A DNA stretch of 64,000 nt from NCBI GenBank assembly GCA_025174535.1, contig JALBUN010000001.1, forward strand, positions 2,666,001 through 2,730,000. Direction: 5' to 3'. Below the pieces are notes generated by a model that worked only from the letters and a program-made list of their open reading frames with translations, had not been told where the DNA came from and searched no databases. Source of the DNA: Cantharellus purpuraceus (taxonomy: Eukaryota > Basidiomycota > Agaricomycetes > Cantharellales > Hydnaceae). Of this stretch, positions 12,966 through 24,249 are shown in pieces (within the stretch, counting starts at the first letter, position 1; the number at the start of each line of letters is the position of its first letter). The position numbers and the translations under genes are program-made.

Positions 12966-13815
12966 ATGTCAATGATGTCTTCCCTCGGCATTGCGTCAGG
13001 CTTACCCGCGTTCACTGCCATGTTTGCCACCAAATCAGATGCGTTCGCATTTCAAAGCACATTTGTCCGTTGTACAATGTTCAAAGAAAATTTCGACGAT
13101 ATGATTGCTTGGAAAACTCTCCGAACATACACCGGTACACCATGGTCGGCCGTAAGTCTTCTCTTTCCTGCCTATTGAGCGTTCAAACCATTTATTCACT
13201 TAGTTGTGCAGTATGTCTGGGAGAACCATGCAGGTGGGGTGGGATTTGAGGAAGCAACCACGCCAGTGCATTACTACGAACAGGGCATGGGTGCACCGGG
13301 TCCCGAGGAGAACGTCCCCATGGATATAGAAGATCATAATTCTTTCACGCTCGAAATACATACACCGCAATCGATTCCGGGAGGTGGCTTCACTCTTGAA
13401 ACGTATGTACATCAGTCAGTGGTGGATGGATTGAGTAGATTGTTAGCTGACTGATCCATCTGTCAGACCTCATTCCTTCCCCGATGGAACCGAGGTGGCC
13501 AACCCCGACATACAATGCGAGTGGATGGGTGACGCTGCCCATTTCATTGCGTGGCGTGACAACATAGCTGTGAATGGAATCGAAGACGAGCCTGTATACG
13601 AAGAAAGCCACGATATGATGAACGTCGATGAGGGACCTCTTGGCTATGGCCATTCAGTAGTGTCTGCCATCAACAATTGGTTTGGAGAACTAACGAGAAT
13701 ACCCTTCGGTATGTACATGGACGTCATCCACGCGGACCACAGTAACGAGATATCACCTCAACCCTCCTACGCTGACTCCTGTCTAGCATTTGCACTCGCA
13801 TGTGGATCGTTATAA
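12966..13815 (+). CDS. orphan protein, about 215 aa
   Basis: Four exons, 12966-13151, 13212-13402, 13467-13708 and 13787-13815, joined by canonical GT-AG introns, make one frame of 215 residues. I do not recognise the family. The protein begins MSMMSSLGIASGLPAFTAMF, which is mildly hydrophobic but not a convincing signal peptide. It has YVWENHAGGVGFEEATTPVH in exon 2 and an acidic, Met-rich middle (ESHDMMNVDEGPLGYG). The last exon adds only a short hydrophobic tail, FALACGSL. A TATA box upstream and clean splicing support a real gene. The last exon is very short and is the least certain part. Confidence 0.6.
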
Positions 13816-14590
13816 GAGATGGTGTTGGAGAATTGAGATGGACGTGATCATTGATGATGTTACTGGTGTAACCAACAGGCTAGCCATAGAATTCACTGAG
13901 TCCTGAGTGAGCTGACATTCAGAGATTTGAAATGTGAGGACGGGATATGCGTTTTAGCGTGGTGGTTGTGTACAGAGTTATCTGTTCAGTGTAGCTCAAC
14001 ATTGTTACCTTGTGCATCCTGCGGATTATATTCGTCGTCGCATCAATATATGGTGTCACTATTTTTGTGTACTACTAGTAGTATGTCGGGATGAAAAATC
14101 CTTACGTATTGCGCCAGATTTTTTAGCATTCTCGGCTCAACACTGCACGGTCAACTGCAACCATGATCTCCACACACGCCAATTCAATCACTTGTTCCCT
14201 AAGATGCAAGCATCTAGTCTTCAGTTCGGCTAATGAACACACACGCATAACACTGGATAGGCTGGACGGTGTATGTGAAGGGAGAGGGAGGCCACTAGAT
14301 TCACCATTTGCACGACGATGGTGGTGACAAATGCGTCTAAGCTTGACGTAGTGGATAGAGCGCTTGTGATCTGTTCATGTTGATGAGCAGAAGGGATGCC
14401 ATGACCCCCTATTGGTCGAGGTGGCCTTGTATCAAAGAAGTCCTGCCCTGTCTGTGTTGCACCTTTGGCGAAGAAAGCTGGTCAGCGGTGGCTTGCAAAA
14501 GGGGTTATGGGATACGCGAGCCGCAAGAGTTGGGAACCAGCTCACGTGACCCTGAGTTGAGGTTAGCCGCGACGCCACTTAGAGCCCGCC
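13816..14590. other. intergenic, nothing recognised
   Basis: About 775 bases between two plus-strand genes. Only short unrelated frames are present. A D-arm-like stretch near 14345-14370 has no T-arm, so there is no tRNA. Confidence 0.5.
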
Positions 14591-16051
14591 ATGTCTTCAC
14601 CAGAGCTTCAGAGTCGTAGAAAGCTCTTGGGTGGTACGGAAGAACCTACTGCACCAACGGGATTACTGGCCCTCCCTCTGAACCTCCTAGCTGCGTCTTT
14701 ACGTCCCTTACATCCTCTTCTACCCTACTTGTTTCCCGTCCTCGTGTGTCTACTTTGCATACCAATCTTGATATTCTTTTCTGGTGCAGCAGGCTGGGTC
14801 GTATGGCGAAACGTGCCCGTTGGATGGAGCACAGATGTGTACCTGCACTATGGGTAAATACCAACGCCTTGATGATATTCACAAGCACGCCTAATTTCCG
14901 TGGACTAAGCGATGCCTTGAATCCCTTTGCAAATGAGCAGCTCCCTAGAGTAATGGCAGACCAGCCCTACGACATTTCTCTTCATCTTGTCCTTCCTGCA
15001 ACAGAGTCCAACTTTGCGCTCGGAAATTTCATGGCTACATTGCAGTTCACCACTGCGTACAATGAATCTATAGCTACCGTCCGCCGTTCCGTCAGTGTCC
15101 AGAAGTAGTCTATCTTCCATTTTCCAAAGCTTATGACATTCATCTCGGTTCTAGGCTACTCTCGTGCCACCCCATATATCTCTTCTGAAACAATCCATAC
15201 TAGGGTCCCCATCGACGACTGAGGTGGACATACACCTCCTTTCTCAGTTTACCTTCGGTACGAGCACTGTGAATGCACGACTTGAACTGGGCCGTTCAGA
15301 TGGATGGAGAAGCATCGGAAATGGTCAAGGTCGTGAGTTAAGCGTGCTGGAAGCAACGTTGAAGGGGATTGTGCGTCCGAGGGGAATTCGGTATCTCTCC
15401 TACCTCTTCCCCGCTCTATACCCCGTAACTAATCAATTCATTTTCCAGTGCAATCTTGGCACGTTATCCTCGCCTCACCACCTTCCTCTCGACTTTCATG
15501 TTCTTCTTCATATCCCTTACGATTGTTTCCGGCTTTCTGTTTTGGTCCATTCGTCCGAGTTCCTCTCCTACGAAACCACTTTCTCCAAGTGAAAGTAGCA
15601 AATCGGACTTTGAGGGTGGACATGATCCTGCTAGACCTTTCCCTGACATGAGACATATTTCCCGACATAGGCACCATAGGAGGGATAGCGAGTCTGGTTC
15701 AAGTGCTCCGGAAGATGAGATAAAGCACAATGGCGATTCTAGTAACGGCGTACGGGTCTTGGGGCTGAGAAAACGGAGGTCGCATGCATTCCTTGAGAGC
15801 CAGGATATAAGCCCACTACCGAAGTTGCTTAAGGCCGAGGAGGATGTACGCATGCTGTTGGTTGCACGCGTATCATCTCTTTAACTAATTGCTTCCCCCA
15901 GGGGTTCGATTCATTACCCAGTTTAGCGCGTCAACCTCAAGTTAATTCATCAATCCCACATTCCTCATCAAATGGTAATAACGAAAGTTCACAGCAACAA
16001 ATTCCGACAACCGATTTTGCTCTGCCGTTCGAAGCAGACATCAAATCTTAA
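14591..16051 (+). CDS. seipin-like lipid-droplet assembly protein
   Basis: Seipin (adipose-regulatory protein family) of the ER, needed at ER-lipid droplet contacts. Exon 1 (14591-14854) has the first membrane helix (LFPVLVCLLCIPILIFFSG). Exon 2 starts at 14910 and carries the lumenal signature QPYDISLHLVLPATESNFALG followed by NFMATL. Exon 3 starts at 15155 with PHISLLKQSILGSPSTTEVD. Exon 4 carries ARYPRLTTFLSTFMFF and the second membrane helix ending SGFLFWSI. A last exon, spliced from GAGGAT to GGGTTCGAT, gives a polar tail ending at TAA 16049-16051. The cytosolic C-terminal tail is Ser-rich and basic, as in fungal homologues. The neighbouring minus-strand gene is convergent, with about 260 bases between stops. 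Confidence 0.88.
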
Positions 16052-16313
16052 CGAAGATATTTCTTCTTTTTCTTTTGTAGGCCCAATGTGCGGGTGGAGG
16101 ATCATAGTGTCAGTGTCTCTTTGTCTTGTGCTCATGAGTATCGCTTGCAAACAGTCCATTCAAATTTATTGTCCATTGTATGAGTGTCATGAGCATGTAT
16201 CTACGTATCGATTCCGGTCAGGAGAGTGTGTTATTCTATCATCATAGCAATTCATTTTCATTGGGTGTATGGGTTTGAGGACTTCAGCCGAGGACTTCAG
16301 CCAAGGACGTAAT

Positions 16314-18034
16314 CTAAGACCCTGGATTCTCCAAAACCGGGTCAGGACCAGGCGAGAGTTTCATGGGTGCCTGTGGGGTCGGTTTGGACCGCTTCGCAGT
16401 CTGCTTTGGTGGTGTATCTCTCCTCTTATTGGGAATGGGACTAGGATTGGGAGGGGGGCCAGGTGTGATTTGTGGTCCCCCATCCTGGCGTCGATGGTAA
16501 GATGATGGACGCTGACCCCTGTGTGCACCTTGCGCTTGTTTCCTCATCGCATTGCGGGTTTCAAAGCGCTTCGCCTGGCGTATTACGTCTGGGGATGGTA
16601 CCCTAGGAGTTAACCCGGTCAAAGCATGACCAAAGTTACACCTTACCTTCTTTATTGTTTCTATACCATTCTCTCCAAGCATTTGTAGTATGCCTAGGTT
16701 GCTGTCGTTTTTAGTGGGTCAGAACGCATTATTTTACCATTTTAAACATACCAACCATCGCTTGAAACTTTTTCCATTTTGCGGACCTATTTCGTCCGGC
16801 ATCCCATTTCGCCAGTGTTATATCTGCAATAAATTTGGCGAGAGCCCGCCGCTCACCAGGAAGATATGCGTTGCGCGACAAACGACTCATTTTTCTGTCT
16901 CGGTCGCGAATATCGCTTTCGCTTTCGCTTGACGTTATGGAAATATGCTCCGAGTCCTCTACCTCAGATTCATCGTCTGAACTGGGCTCGGCCGGGTTGG
17001 TCTTCGACTCGTCATCGGAGTGCCACTCTGAGGAACTCTCTTCAAGAATTCTCCGACGCCGAGATTTGATCTCACGGATATTGTCCCGTATCCAGGACCT
17101 CCACGACGCATCGGAGTGATGGGATGCCTATCAAAACCATCAGTGTGTAAGAATCAATGACAGCATAGTGTCTACGCACTCCTTCGACCAGTTTGCTAAT
17201 GAAGCCATTTGGAGCATACGTCATGTCTGGGTTTTCTGCCAACGCACGTGCAAAAGTTTCAAAAAAGAACTTCTTGTCCTCTTCAGTATACTTATATCCT
17301 TTTTTCGTTCGTATATGAACAGGCAGTGTAGGTGACCTTGCCCTGGACCTGCCTAGCTTCTTGGGGGGGTGCAGGATCTTCGCTGCGGCCGAAGGACTGT
17401 GATGACAACTTTGTGGAGCACGGCCTGACGTTCCAACATTATCCAATTTCAAGCCGTCGATTCTATTGGAGTTATTCATGTAAAATGTCATCCACTGCTC
17501 CGTGGAGTGATTGTTGCTCTGAAAAACTGGATCAGAAATGCCAGTCAAATCATGAGATACAATTCATACGCCATTTAATGAGCCGAAGATTTCTGCTAGA
17601 CTCCTAGTCTTCTTGCCATCGCAAAGTACTCGAGCGAGAAGCTGTTCGTCAGCAGCTGAGAACTCAAGTTCCGAACTTGGGGAAATAGGATTTGCGCTGG
17701 AGAGCATCATTGGAGATAGGAGAGATGGAAAAGCATATATGTTGCGGGCATCAAAAGGTGTACGGGTGTATGTGTACTGCCAATGAGGCGGCCCTCCCAC
17801 TGCAGGCTGAGGAAGGAACTGGTTTGCTGGGTGCTGCTGGGCCTGCAGGGTATTTGGATACAGACTGACACCCATGAGTCCTGTTTGCGCCATTGGCAAG
17901 ATATTTGGCTGTGCAGGGAGTCCTCCTTGGTAGCCCGAGTAGAATTGGGGTGGTTGGCTATTATGATTGACAGGATGCTGCAGACACACATTCTGCTCCT
18001 GAGACACTGCGGGATGCTCCATGGTCAACAGCAA
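16314..18034 (-). CDS. protein with two Rap1/Myb-like domains
   Basis: Probable DNA-binding nuclear protein. A Gln/Pro-rich N-terminus precedes a small helical motif (DEQLLARVLCDGKKTRSLAEI). The first Myb-like unit reads KKGYKYTEEDKKFFFETFAR, then NPDMTYAPNGFISKLVEG, and across a GTGCGT intron ASHHSDASWRSWIRDNIREIK. After an acidic Ser-rich linker a second related unit reads YLPGERRALAKFIADITLAKW, then WKKFQAM, and across an intron QPRHTTNAWREWYRNNKEDV. The tail is basic and Pro-rich. The spacing and the 'HHS..SW...W' element match the Rap1-type Myb domain found again in the BRCT gene at 48930-51500. The start could be Met at 18034 or 18022. Function as a telomere or promoter binder is inference. 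Confidence 0.7.
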
Positions 18035-18588
18035 AGCAAATGTACCATACTTTACACGAGGTGGTTCTCATGAAAGTATACGTACAAAGCAGGCCTGCAG
18101 GCATTTGTTGAGTAATGGGTTTCTCGACGATGCATCGAGACAGTTTATCGAAGCGACCAAACCCAAGTCCTGCAAGGGATTGTGCTCAAACTTGTAGCCA
18201 ATATAGGCTACAATTCCTTTCTAAGACTGTCTTTGACTAGACTCGGCAACAAATCATGATCATCGCTCCCAGCATACATATATGATCATTATAAATCCCC
18301 TCTGCCTTCGGGCTCTCCGAGTTCACTGTGGAAGGAGTTTAGTGAGTATGTGCCTGCAACTTCAACTTTCAGATCCTGGATTGGAGAAGCTGTCTTGTTG
18401 GACGGTGACGCGTGACGATTAAGAGCTTACTGTAAGGAGGGACGTGAGGCCTCGAGTGCGCACGTGATTACGACATATGGCACGCGTCTGTGAGACCCCA
18501 AAGCCGACAAGGTCCGAAAAGAAAGCGTGATAGTTGAGTGCACTCTCAAGAGTTGTTTAATTTTGGCTAATATTCTCAGGCTTCCTTC
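18035..18588. promoter_or_regulatory. divergent intergenic region
   Basis: About 550 bases between the Myb-like gene (minus) and the MMSDH gene (plus). It contains CACGTGATTACG near 18461, an E-box-like CACGTG, but I cannot assign a factor. No other gene is seen. Confidence 0.4.
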
Positions 18589-21144
18589 ATGCATGTTTTG
18601 ACTGCCTTGCGTACCTCGTCCATTTTCTCACGCTCCATGGCTACCGTGACATCTGCAGGTTCCAAAGGCTTGAATTCGTTTGCTCGTTCTAAAGCTGAGG
18701 AGTTGTCCCGGAATTGGAAGGGCACTAATGCCACCGGTGGAAGAACAAAGTATACTATTGCACTATTTATGCGGTTTCATCTTTCAAAGCCATTATTCCA
18801 AGGAATTATATAGGGGGTCAGTTTGTAGAGAGCCAAACGACAGAATGGTTGGATGTCCTTGACCCGGTCAGGCGAACTTACGCTGCTAGAAACATGAATG
18901 TTGTGGCTGACGTATCGTAACCTTTAGTCCACGCAGACTTTGATTACCCAGGTTCCACAAACGACCCCTGCTGAATTTGCGCAGGCGGTGGCGGCAGCAT
19001 CTGAAGCATTCAAGGCCTGGAGTCGCACTAGCGTTCTGACCAGACAACGTTTCGTGCTTGAGTGCGTGAAATGTCTGCGTTGTCACCTCTAATTCCAAAT
19101 AACCGTGACTTCATGGCAGACTCCAACACCTGATCCGCGAGAATCACGACGCCTTGGCCTCGTCTATCGTTTTGGAGCAAGGGAAGACGTTTGCAGGTAT
19201 GAACTTCTTTTCTGCGCGTACATTCGGTAACCATGTGTGCAGATGCCCGTGGGGACGTTTTGAGAGGTCTACAGGTCGTGGAGACGTAAACATAGCAAAC
19301 TTTACTTCTTATCCGTCTCTAATGTACTGACAGAGCTGCGGGGATTACATCTACTCTTATAGGAGAAAAGTTAGAGGGTATGAATAAAGTATGATATTCT
19401 AGAACTATATACTTAATCCGACTTTCCGCAGTCAGCAAAGACATGGATACAGAGACTCGGAGACTTCCGCTCGGTGTCTGTGCAAGGTATGTGCAAGTCA
19501 CCATCTCTTCTACTGAGACGATGTTTATAATGTTGATGAACATCCAGCATTGCACCATTTAACTTTCCGGCGTGCGTTGTTTTCTTGTCACTGTCTTACG
19601 TAGTTTGAGGATGGCAACCGCAGTATGATTCCCTTGTGGTCTATTCCTATGGCCACGGTCACGGGCAACTGCCTAGTTCTCAAGCCTTCTGAACGGGATC
19701 CTGGGGCAGCGATGATCATTGCTGAACTATGTGAACGTGCTGGTTTGCCTCCTGGTGTTTTGAATGTTGTACATGGTAGTGTTCCGATCGTTAATTCGAT
19801 TTGCGATCATCCGGACATTAAGGCTATCAGTTTCGTCGGTGGCGACCGGGCGGGTCACCACATTTACGAAAGGTCAGGATTATCTTCTGGTTATAATCAT
19901 GCCCTGATTAAGCGTTTTTTAGGGGAACGAAGAACGGTAAACGGGTACAGGTGATGTACTACCGAGCACTTCCGCGTGTTTAAATTTTAACGTGTTACTC
20001 TGAAGGCGAACCTGGGTGCAAAGAATGTACATTTTAACAAGTAATCCGATTTCAACAAGTGCTGATACCATACTTTGTAGCATGCAATCGTCATGCCCGA
20101 TGGTAGATTCCTCTTTGAATCCATAAATTCGGGTTTTGACTTAGCTTTCTTTCTTAGCGAACCAGAATTTAACGATCAATTCGCTCCTCGGGGCTGCATA
20201 TGGGGCGGCGGGCCAGAGATGTATGGCAATATCTGTTGGTTAGTATGCTTTTTTCGACCACTTCGATCATCAACTCATTTATGATATAGCTATTCTTGTG
20301 GGAACTGCGCAAACTTGGCTTCCCGAGCTAATCGAACGTGCTAAACGTCTTAAAGTGGACGGAGGCTTTGAAAAGGGAGCGGATTTGTGCGTTTTTCACA
20401 TCCCATATTTATGTTCTGTTTAAGGTTGAGGTTGTCGAATATAGGGGGCCACTGATCTCACCAGCGGCGAAGGCTCGCGTTGAGGGTTTGATCCAATCAT
20501 GCGTCGACGAAGGCGGAAGAATCCACCTCGATGGACGCGGAATCAAGGTCGAAGGGTACGAGAATGGCAACTTTGTCGGCCCCACCATTCTGGAGGCTAG
20601 TGTTACACAAAGATGCTATAAGTATGTCCAAGTCGTTATCAATGCGAGGTAAGATTACAAAAGGTTATTCCCCCAGGGAGGAGATCTTTGGACCTGCCCT
20701 TCTTGTCATCAAGGCAGACTCCCTCGACGACGCTATTGCTATTATCAATGCCAACAAGTATGGGAATGGGGCAGCTATTTTCACCCAGTCAGGCGCGACG
20801 GCGCGCAAGTTTGAGCATGGAGTCAACGTTGGGCAGATAGGTATTAATGTGCCTATCCCTGTGCCACTTCCAATGTTTGCTTGGAGTGGCAACAAGGTTC
20901 GTACCCAGATCAGTCCTATATATCTCTTTTTATTCACCTTCCGAAATATAGGGCAGTTTCCTGGGCGACGTTGGTTTCTACGGCAAGAGTGGCATCAATT
21001 TCTACACGCAGTTCAAGGTAGGAGAAGTATCTGCAGGTGTCATACCCTAGGTTTTTATACTGTTCACAGACGACCACCAGCCTTTGGAGGAGCGAGGACG
21101 CCATTGGAACTAAGGCCACGGTAAATATGCCGACAATGAAGTGA
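18589..21144 (+). CDS. methylmalonate-semialdehyde dehydrogenase, mitochondrial
   Basis: CoA-acylating aldehyde dehydrogenase of valine and thymine (or inositol) catabolism, converting methylmalonate semialdehyde to propionyl-CoA. About ten introns. The N-terminus [20 protein letters not shown] looks like a mitochondrial targeting peptide. After splicing one reads [53 protein letters not shown] and [23 protein letters not shown]. The catalytic-cysteine exon gives [16 protein letters not shown]. Next come [21 protein letters not shown], then [20 protein letters not shown], and finally [14 protein letters not shown] and [21 protein letters not shown] with stop at 21142-21144. All family landmarks, including the catalytic Cys, are present. 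Confidence 0.92.
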
Positions 21145-21299
21145 TCAATTGTACGATTGGAAATTACCTGAAAGAATATATGGAAATGCGTGTTCTGGGA
21201 TATTATAGTTATTTAAGATATCGTTTGAATTGGGAGGTCCCCTTCAGCTCACGGTTGCATGTGGATCCCTGTTGACGCGTCCGCACTATCCTTCACTGC

Positions 21300-24249
21300 A
21301 TGTTTCTGCGACTTCATCGTCACGCGTTGCTCAGAGTTTCGCGTGGATGGCATAGGTCGTTTTCCCGGCTGGAAGCTCCTATAGACGTCAGTCCAGAGGT
21401 AGAGCATGCACTGCACCATGGCTCTCCAGTGGTCGCTCTTGAATCTACCATTATCACCCATGGCATGCCACATCCCACAAACCTGGAGACTGCCCTCTCA
21501 GTAGAGAAGAAAGTCCGATCTGCAGGATCAATTCCAGCTACAATCGGTGTTCTGGACGGTCGCATCGTAGTGGGACTGCAAGGCCCCCAACTAGAGCGTC
21601 TCGCAGAGGGGAATGGCAAACCAGATCATATGAAACTTTCAAGGCGGGATCTGGCAGCGGCTGTGGGACTTAAAAAGTCGGGGGGTACGACCATTGCTGC
21701 TACGTCGCTCATAGCATCTCTTGTTGGGATTCGAGTGAGTCCTGGACGCTCTAGGTTTGGTCAAAGGGCTCGATGCTATGTTTATTAGGTCTTTGCTACT
21801 GGTGGCCTTGGAGGTGTCCATCGTGGTGGACAACATAGCTGGGATATATCTGCAGACCTCACTGAGGTGCTTCCTCTTGCTATGCAAGCCCCCGCCAGCT
21901 GATTTTCGGCCTTCCCTCCTCCTAGTTGGGACGAACGCCCATTGCTGTCGTCTCTGCTGGCGTGAAGTCCATCCTTGATATTGGCCTCACACTCGAATAT
22001 CTCGTGAGCTGTGATGAGGTACATACGTGATGACCAGTGAATATATACAAAATCACAGGAAACCCAAGGAGTCACTGTCGTAACATACGGTCCAACCTTT
22101 GAATTCCCAGGCTTCTTTTCTCCTCAATCAGGCTATCAGGTTAATCGTGCATTAAGCCGGCTGCAGATGGTGCGAAGGCGTACTGACGTTATGACGTAGA
22201 GCCCTTGGCGAGTTGATTCACCTGAAGCTGCGGCAAACATCATGGGCATGTCCACCCGCAGGTTCCAGCGATAAACGTATGCTGAAATTATGATTTGCCA
22301 GATGCAGGACAACGTCTTGGTTTAAAAAGTGGTGTCCTTTTCGCGGCTCCGATCCCGGAGGAGCATGCCGGAGCAGCTCAGGGGATCCAAGAGGCTGTAG
22401 AAAGAGCTGTCAAAGAATCGGAAAAAACTGGTGTAAGTATGAGTGGGAAAGAAGCCACACCATGGATTTTGCATCGTGTTGGAGAGCTCACGCAAGGCAG
22501 ATCGTTTCCGAGTAGTGAGTCGGGGCACTTCTCAGATATTTTGCGTATTTATTGTGCTTTCATTTAGATATAGCTCTTATAGAGAATACCGCATACATTG
22601 GCGGACAGATCGCTGCGGAATATGCGCGGCGTCACCACAACGGAACCGAGGAAACCAGTGTGAGTGAACGTTGTCTTTTGTTTTAACATCTAAGCGTGAA
22701 CAGTAGACCCCTACGTTGAGCCGTCCCTCGATGCCAAATGCTTCAGAAGATAAGACTCTTACGACACAGACGATCTCTTCAATCGCATCTGTATGTAATT
22801 AGTTCCTGTATTAATCAACGACGGTATATCGATATCTTTTCAGTCCCCAGCCACACTACTGGTGATTGGCGCAGCTGCCATAGACGTGATTTCGCAGCCT
22901 ATGATGTCGTCAACCGCACAGGCTCCAGTTGCTGCCAATTCGACACATCCTGGAAAAGTGACCTTTTCTTCTGGTGGCGTCGCCCGAAATATCGCTGAGG
23001 CTGCTCACCGTATTCTTTCAACTTCCAGACCCGGCTCTCATGAAGTTCTCTTAGTATCGCCTGTCGGGAATGACCTGCCTGCTACCTTGATAATCGAAAA
23101 TGCTCGAAACTTAGGCATGCGAACTGACGGCTTTTTGACTACCCCGGATCAGAGCCTCAGCTCGGCTATATGCAACATGCACCTCGATACCACAGGCGAC
23201 CTCACAACTGGTGTGGCAGATATGTCGATCGTTGAAGCAATGCACCCACATCGCGTGCGTCTTGATTACCGTATATATCACTGTCCGTTCAAACTATTCT
23301 ATCTTTACAGATAATTGAGATGATAGATAAGCATCAACCAAGAGTGGTGGCTTTCGATGCCAATTTAAGTTCGAATGTTATATCATCGCTGGTGCAGTTT
23401 TGCAGCCAACGCCAGATACCTAGTATGTGTAACACGTGTAGTTGCAATATGTCAATCTGATTTGCCTCCTACAGCTTTCTTCGAACCTACTTCAGTCTCG
23501 AAGTCTACGTCCATATTACATGCATTGAATGACAGGATAGGCGATGGAACCTTTTATTCATCACCGATCACATTCGCATCACCAAATCAGTTGGAGTTGT
23601 CACAACTTTTCCAGGCGGTCCGGTCTTGTTCATACGATTTATCCAGTAAGCCCTATTGGTGGTCCATCATGGATGACCTGAATCTGGGAGAGCCCTATCG
23701 CTCCGATCTCACACTATTATCCGAGCATGCGGTTACAACGTCACAAGGATCAAATCTCTTCAAAGGTGGCATTCCTCAGATGGCTGTCAGCTTGCTGCCT
23801 TTCTTCCAACACTTATTTATTAAATGTGGCGAAAAGGGTCAGTTTTGGAGATAAAACTCGCTGATGGCCAACTCACGGATTTCCTAGGTGTCTTCGTGGC
23901 TATGCGTGTAGTTGGGGAAGCAGCTTTGAGCGGCGATTGGACCCTCGAACGTACTCAGCCGGAACAAGGAAAACTTGTGGCGAAAGGTAAAAACAGTCTT
24001 TTGGTCTTGAAACATTATCCTGCAACACCCATCAAGCGCGAGCAAATCGTGAACGTCACGGGAGCAGGTGATTCTTTTGTCGGGTCCCTGCTCACAGCTA
24101 TTGGGAATGATGATTTACTAAACACACCGCGGAACTTCGATGAAGCTGTTGCATATGCTCAAAATGCTGCGTTACTGTCTTTATTCAGTAGTAATGCGGT
24201 CTCCCCGTTGATAAGGGGCGCCGTATCCAAACCAACGCAATCAAATTAA
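21300..24249 (+). CDS. bifunctional pseudouridine-5'-phosphate glycosidase / pseudouridine kinase
   Basis: Fusion of an IndA/PsuG glycosidase and a PfkB kinase, which together phosphorylate pseudouridine and split pseudouridine-5'-phosphate to uracil and ribose-5-phosphate. The N-terminus ([17 protein letters not shown]) is basic and may target mitochondria. Glycosidase landmarks are [41 protein letters not shown] and, across an intron, [21 protein letters not shown], then [16 protein letters not shown] and [15 protein letters not shown]. The kinase starts at [15 protein letters not shown]. It has [23 protein letters not shown] and the catalytic [14 protein letters not shown] near the end. 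More than ten introns. The stop TAA at 24247-24249 overlaps the stop of the opposite helicase gene. The next gene upstream is 155 bases away on the same strand. Confidence 0.9.

Noticed and set aside
14340..14375. tRNA-like D-arm sequence (GTAGTGGATAGAGCGC)
   Set aside because: No acceptor-stem pairing and no T-arm consensus within the next 60 bases.
15898..15912. T-loop-like GGGGTTCGATTC
   Set aside because: It is inside the spliced coding sequence of seipin and no D-arm precedes it.
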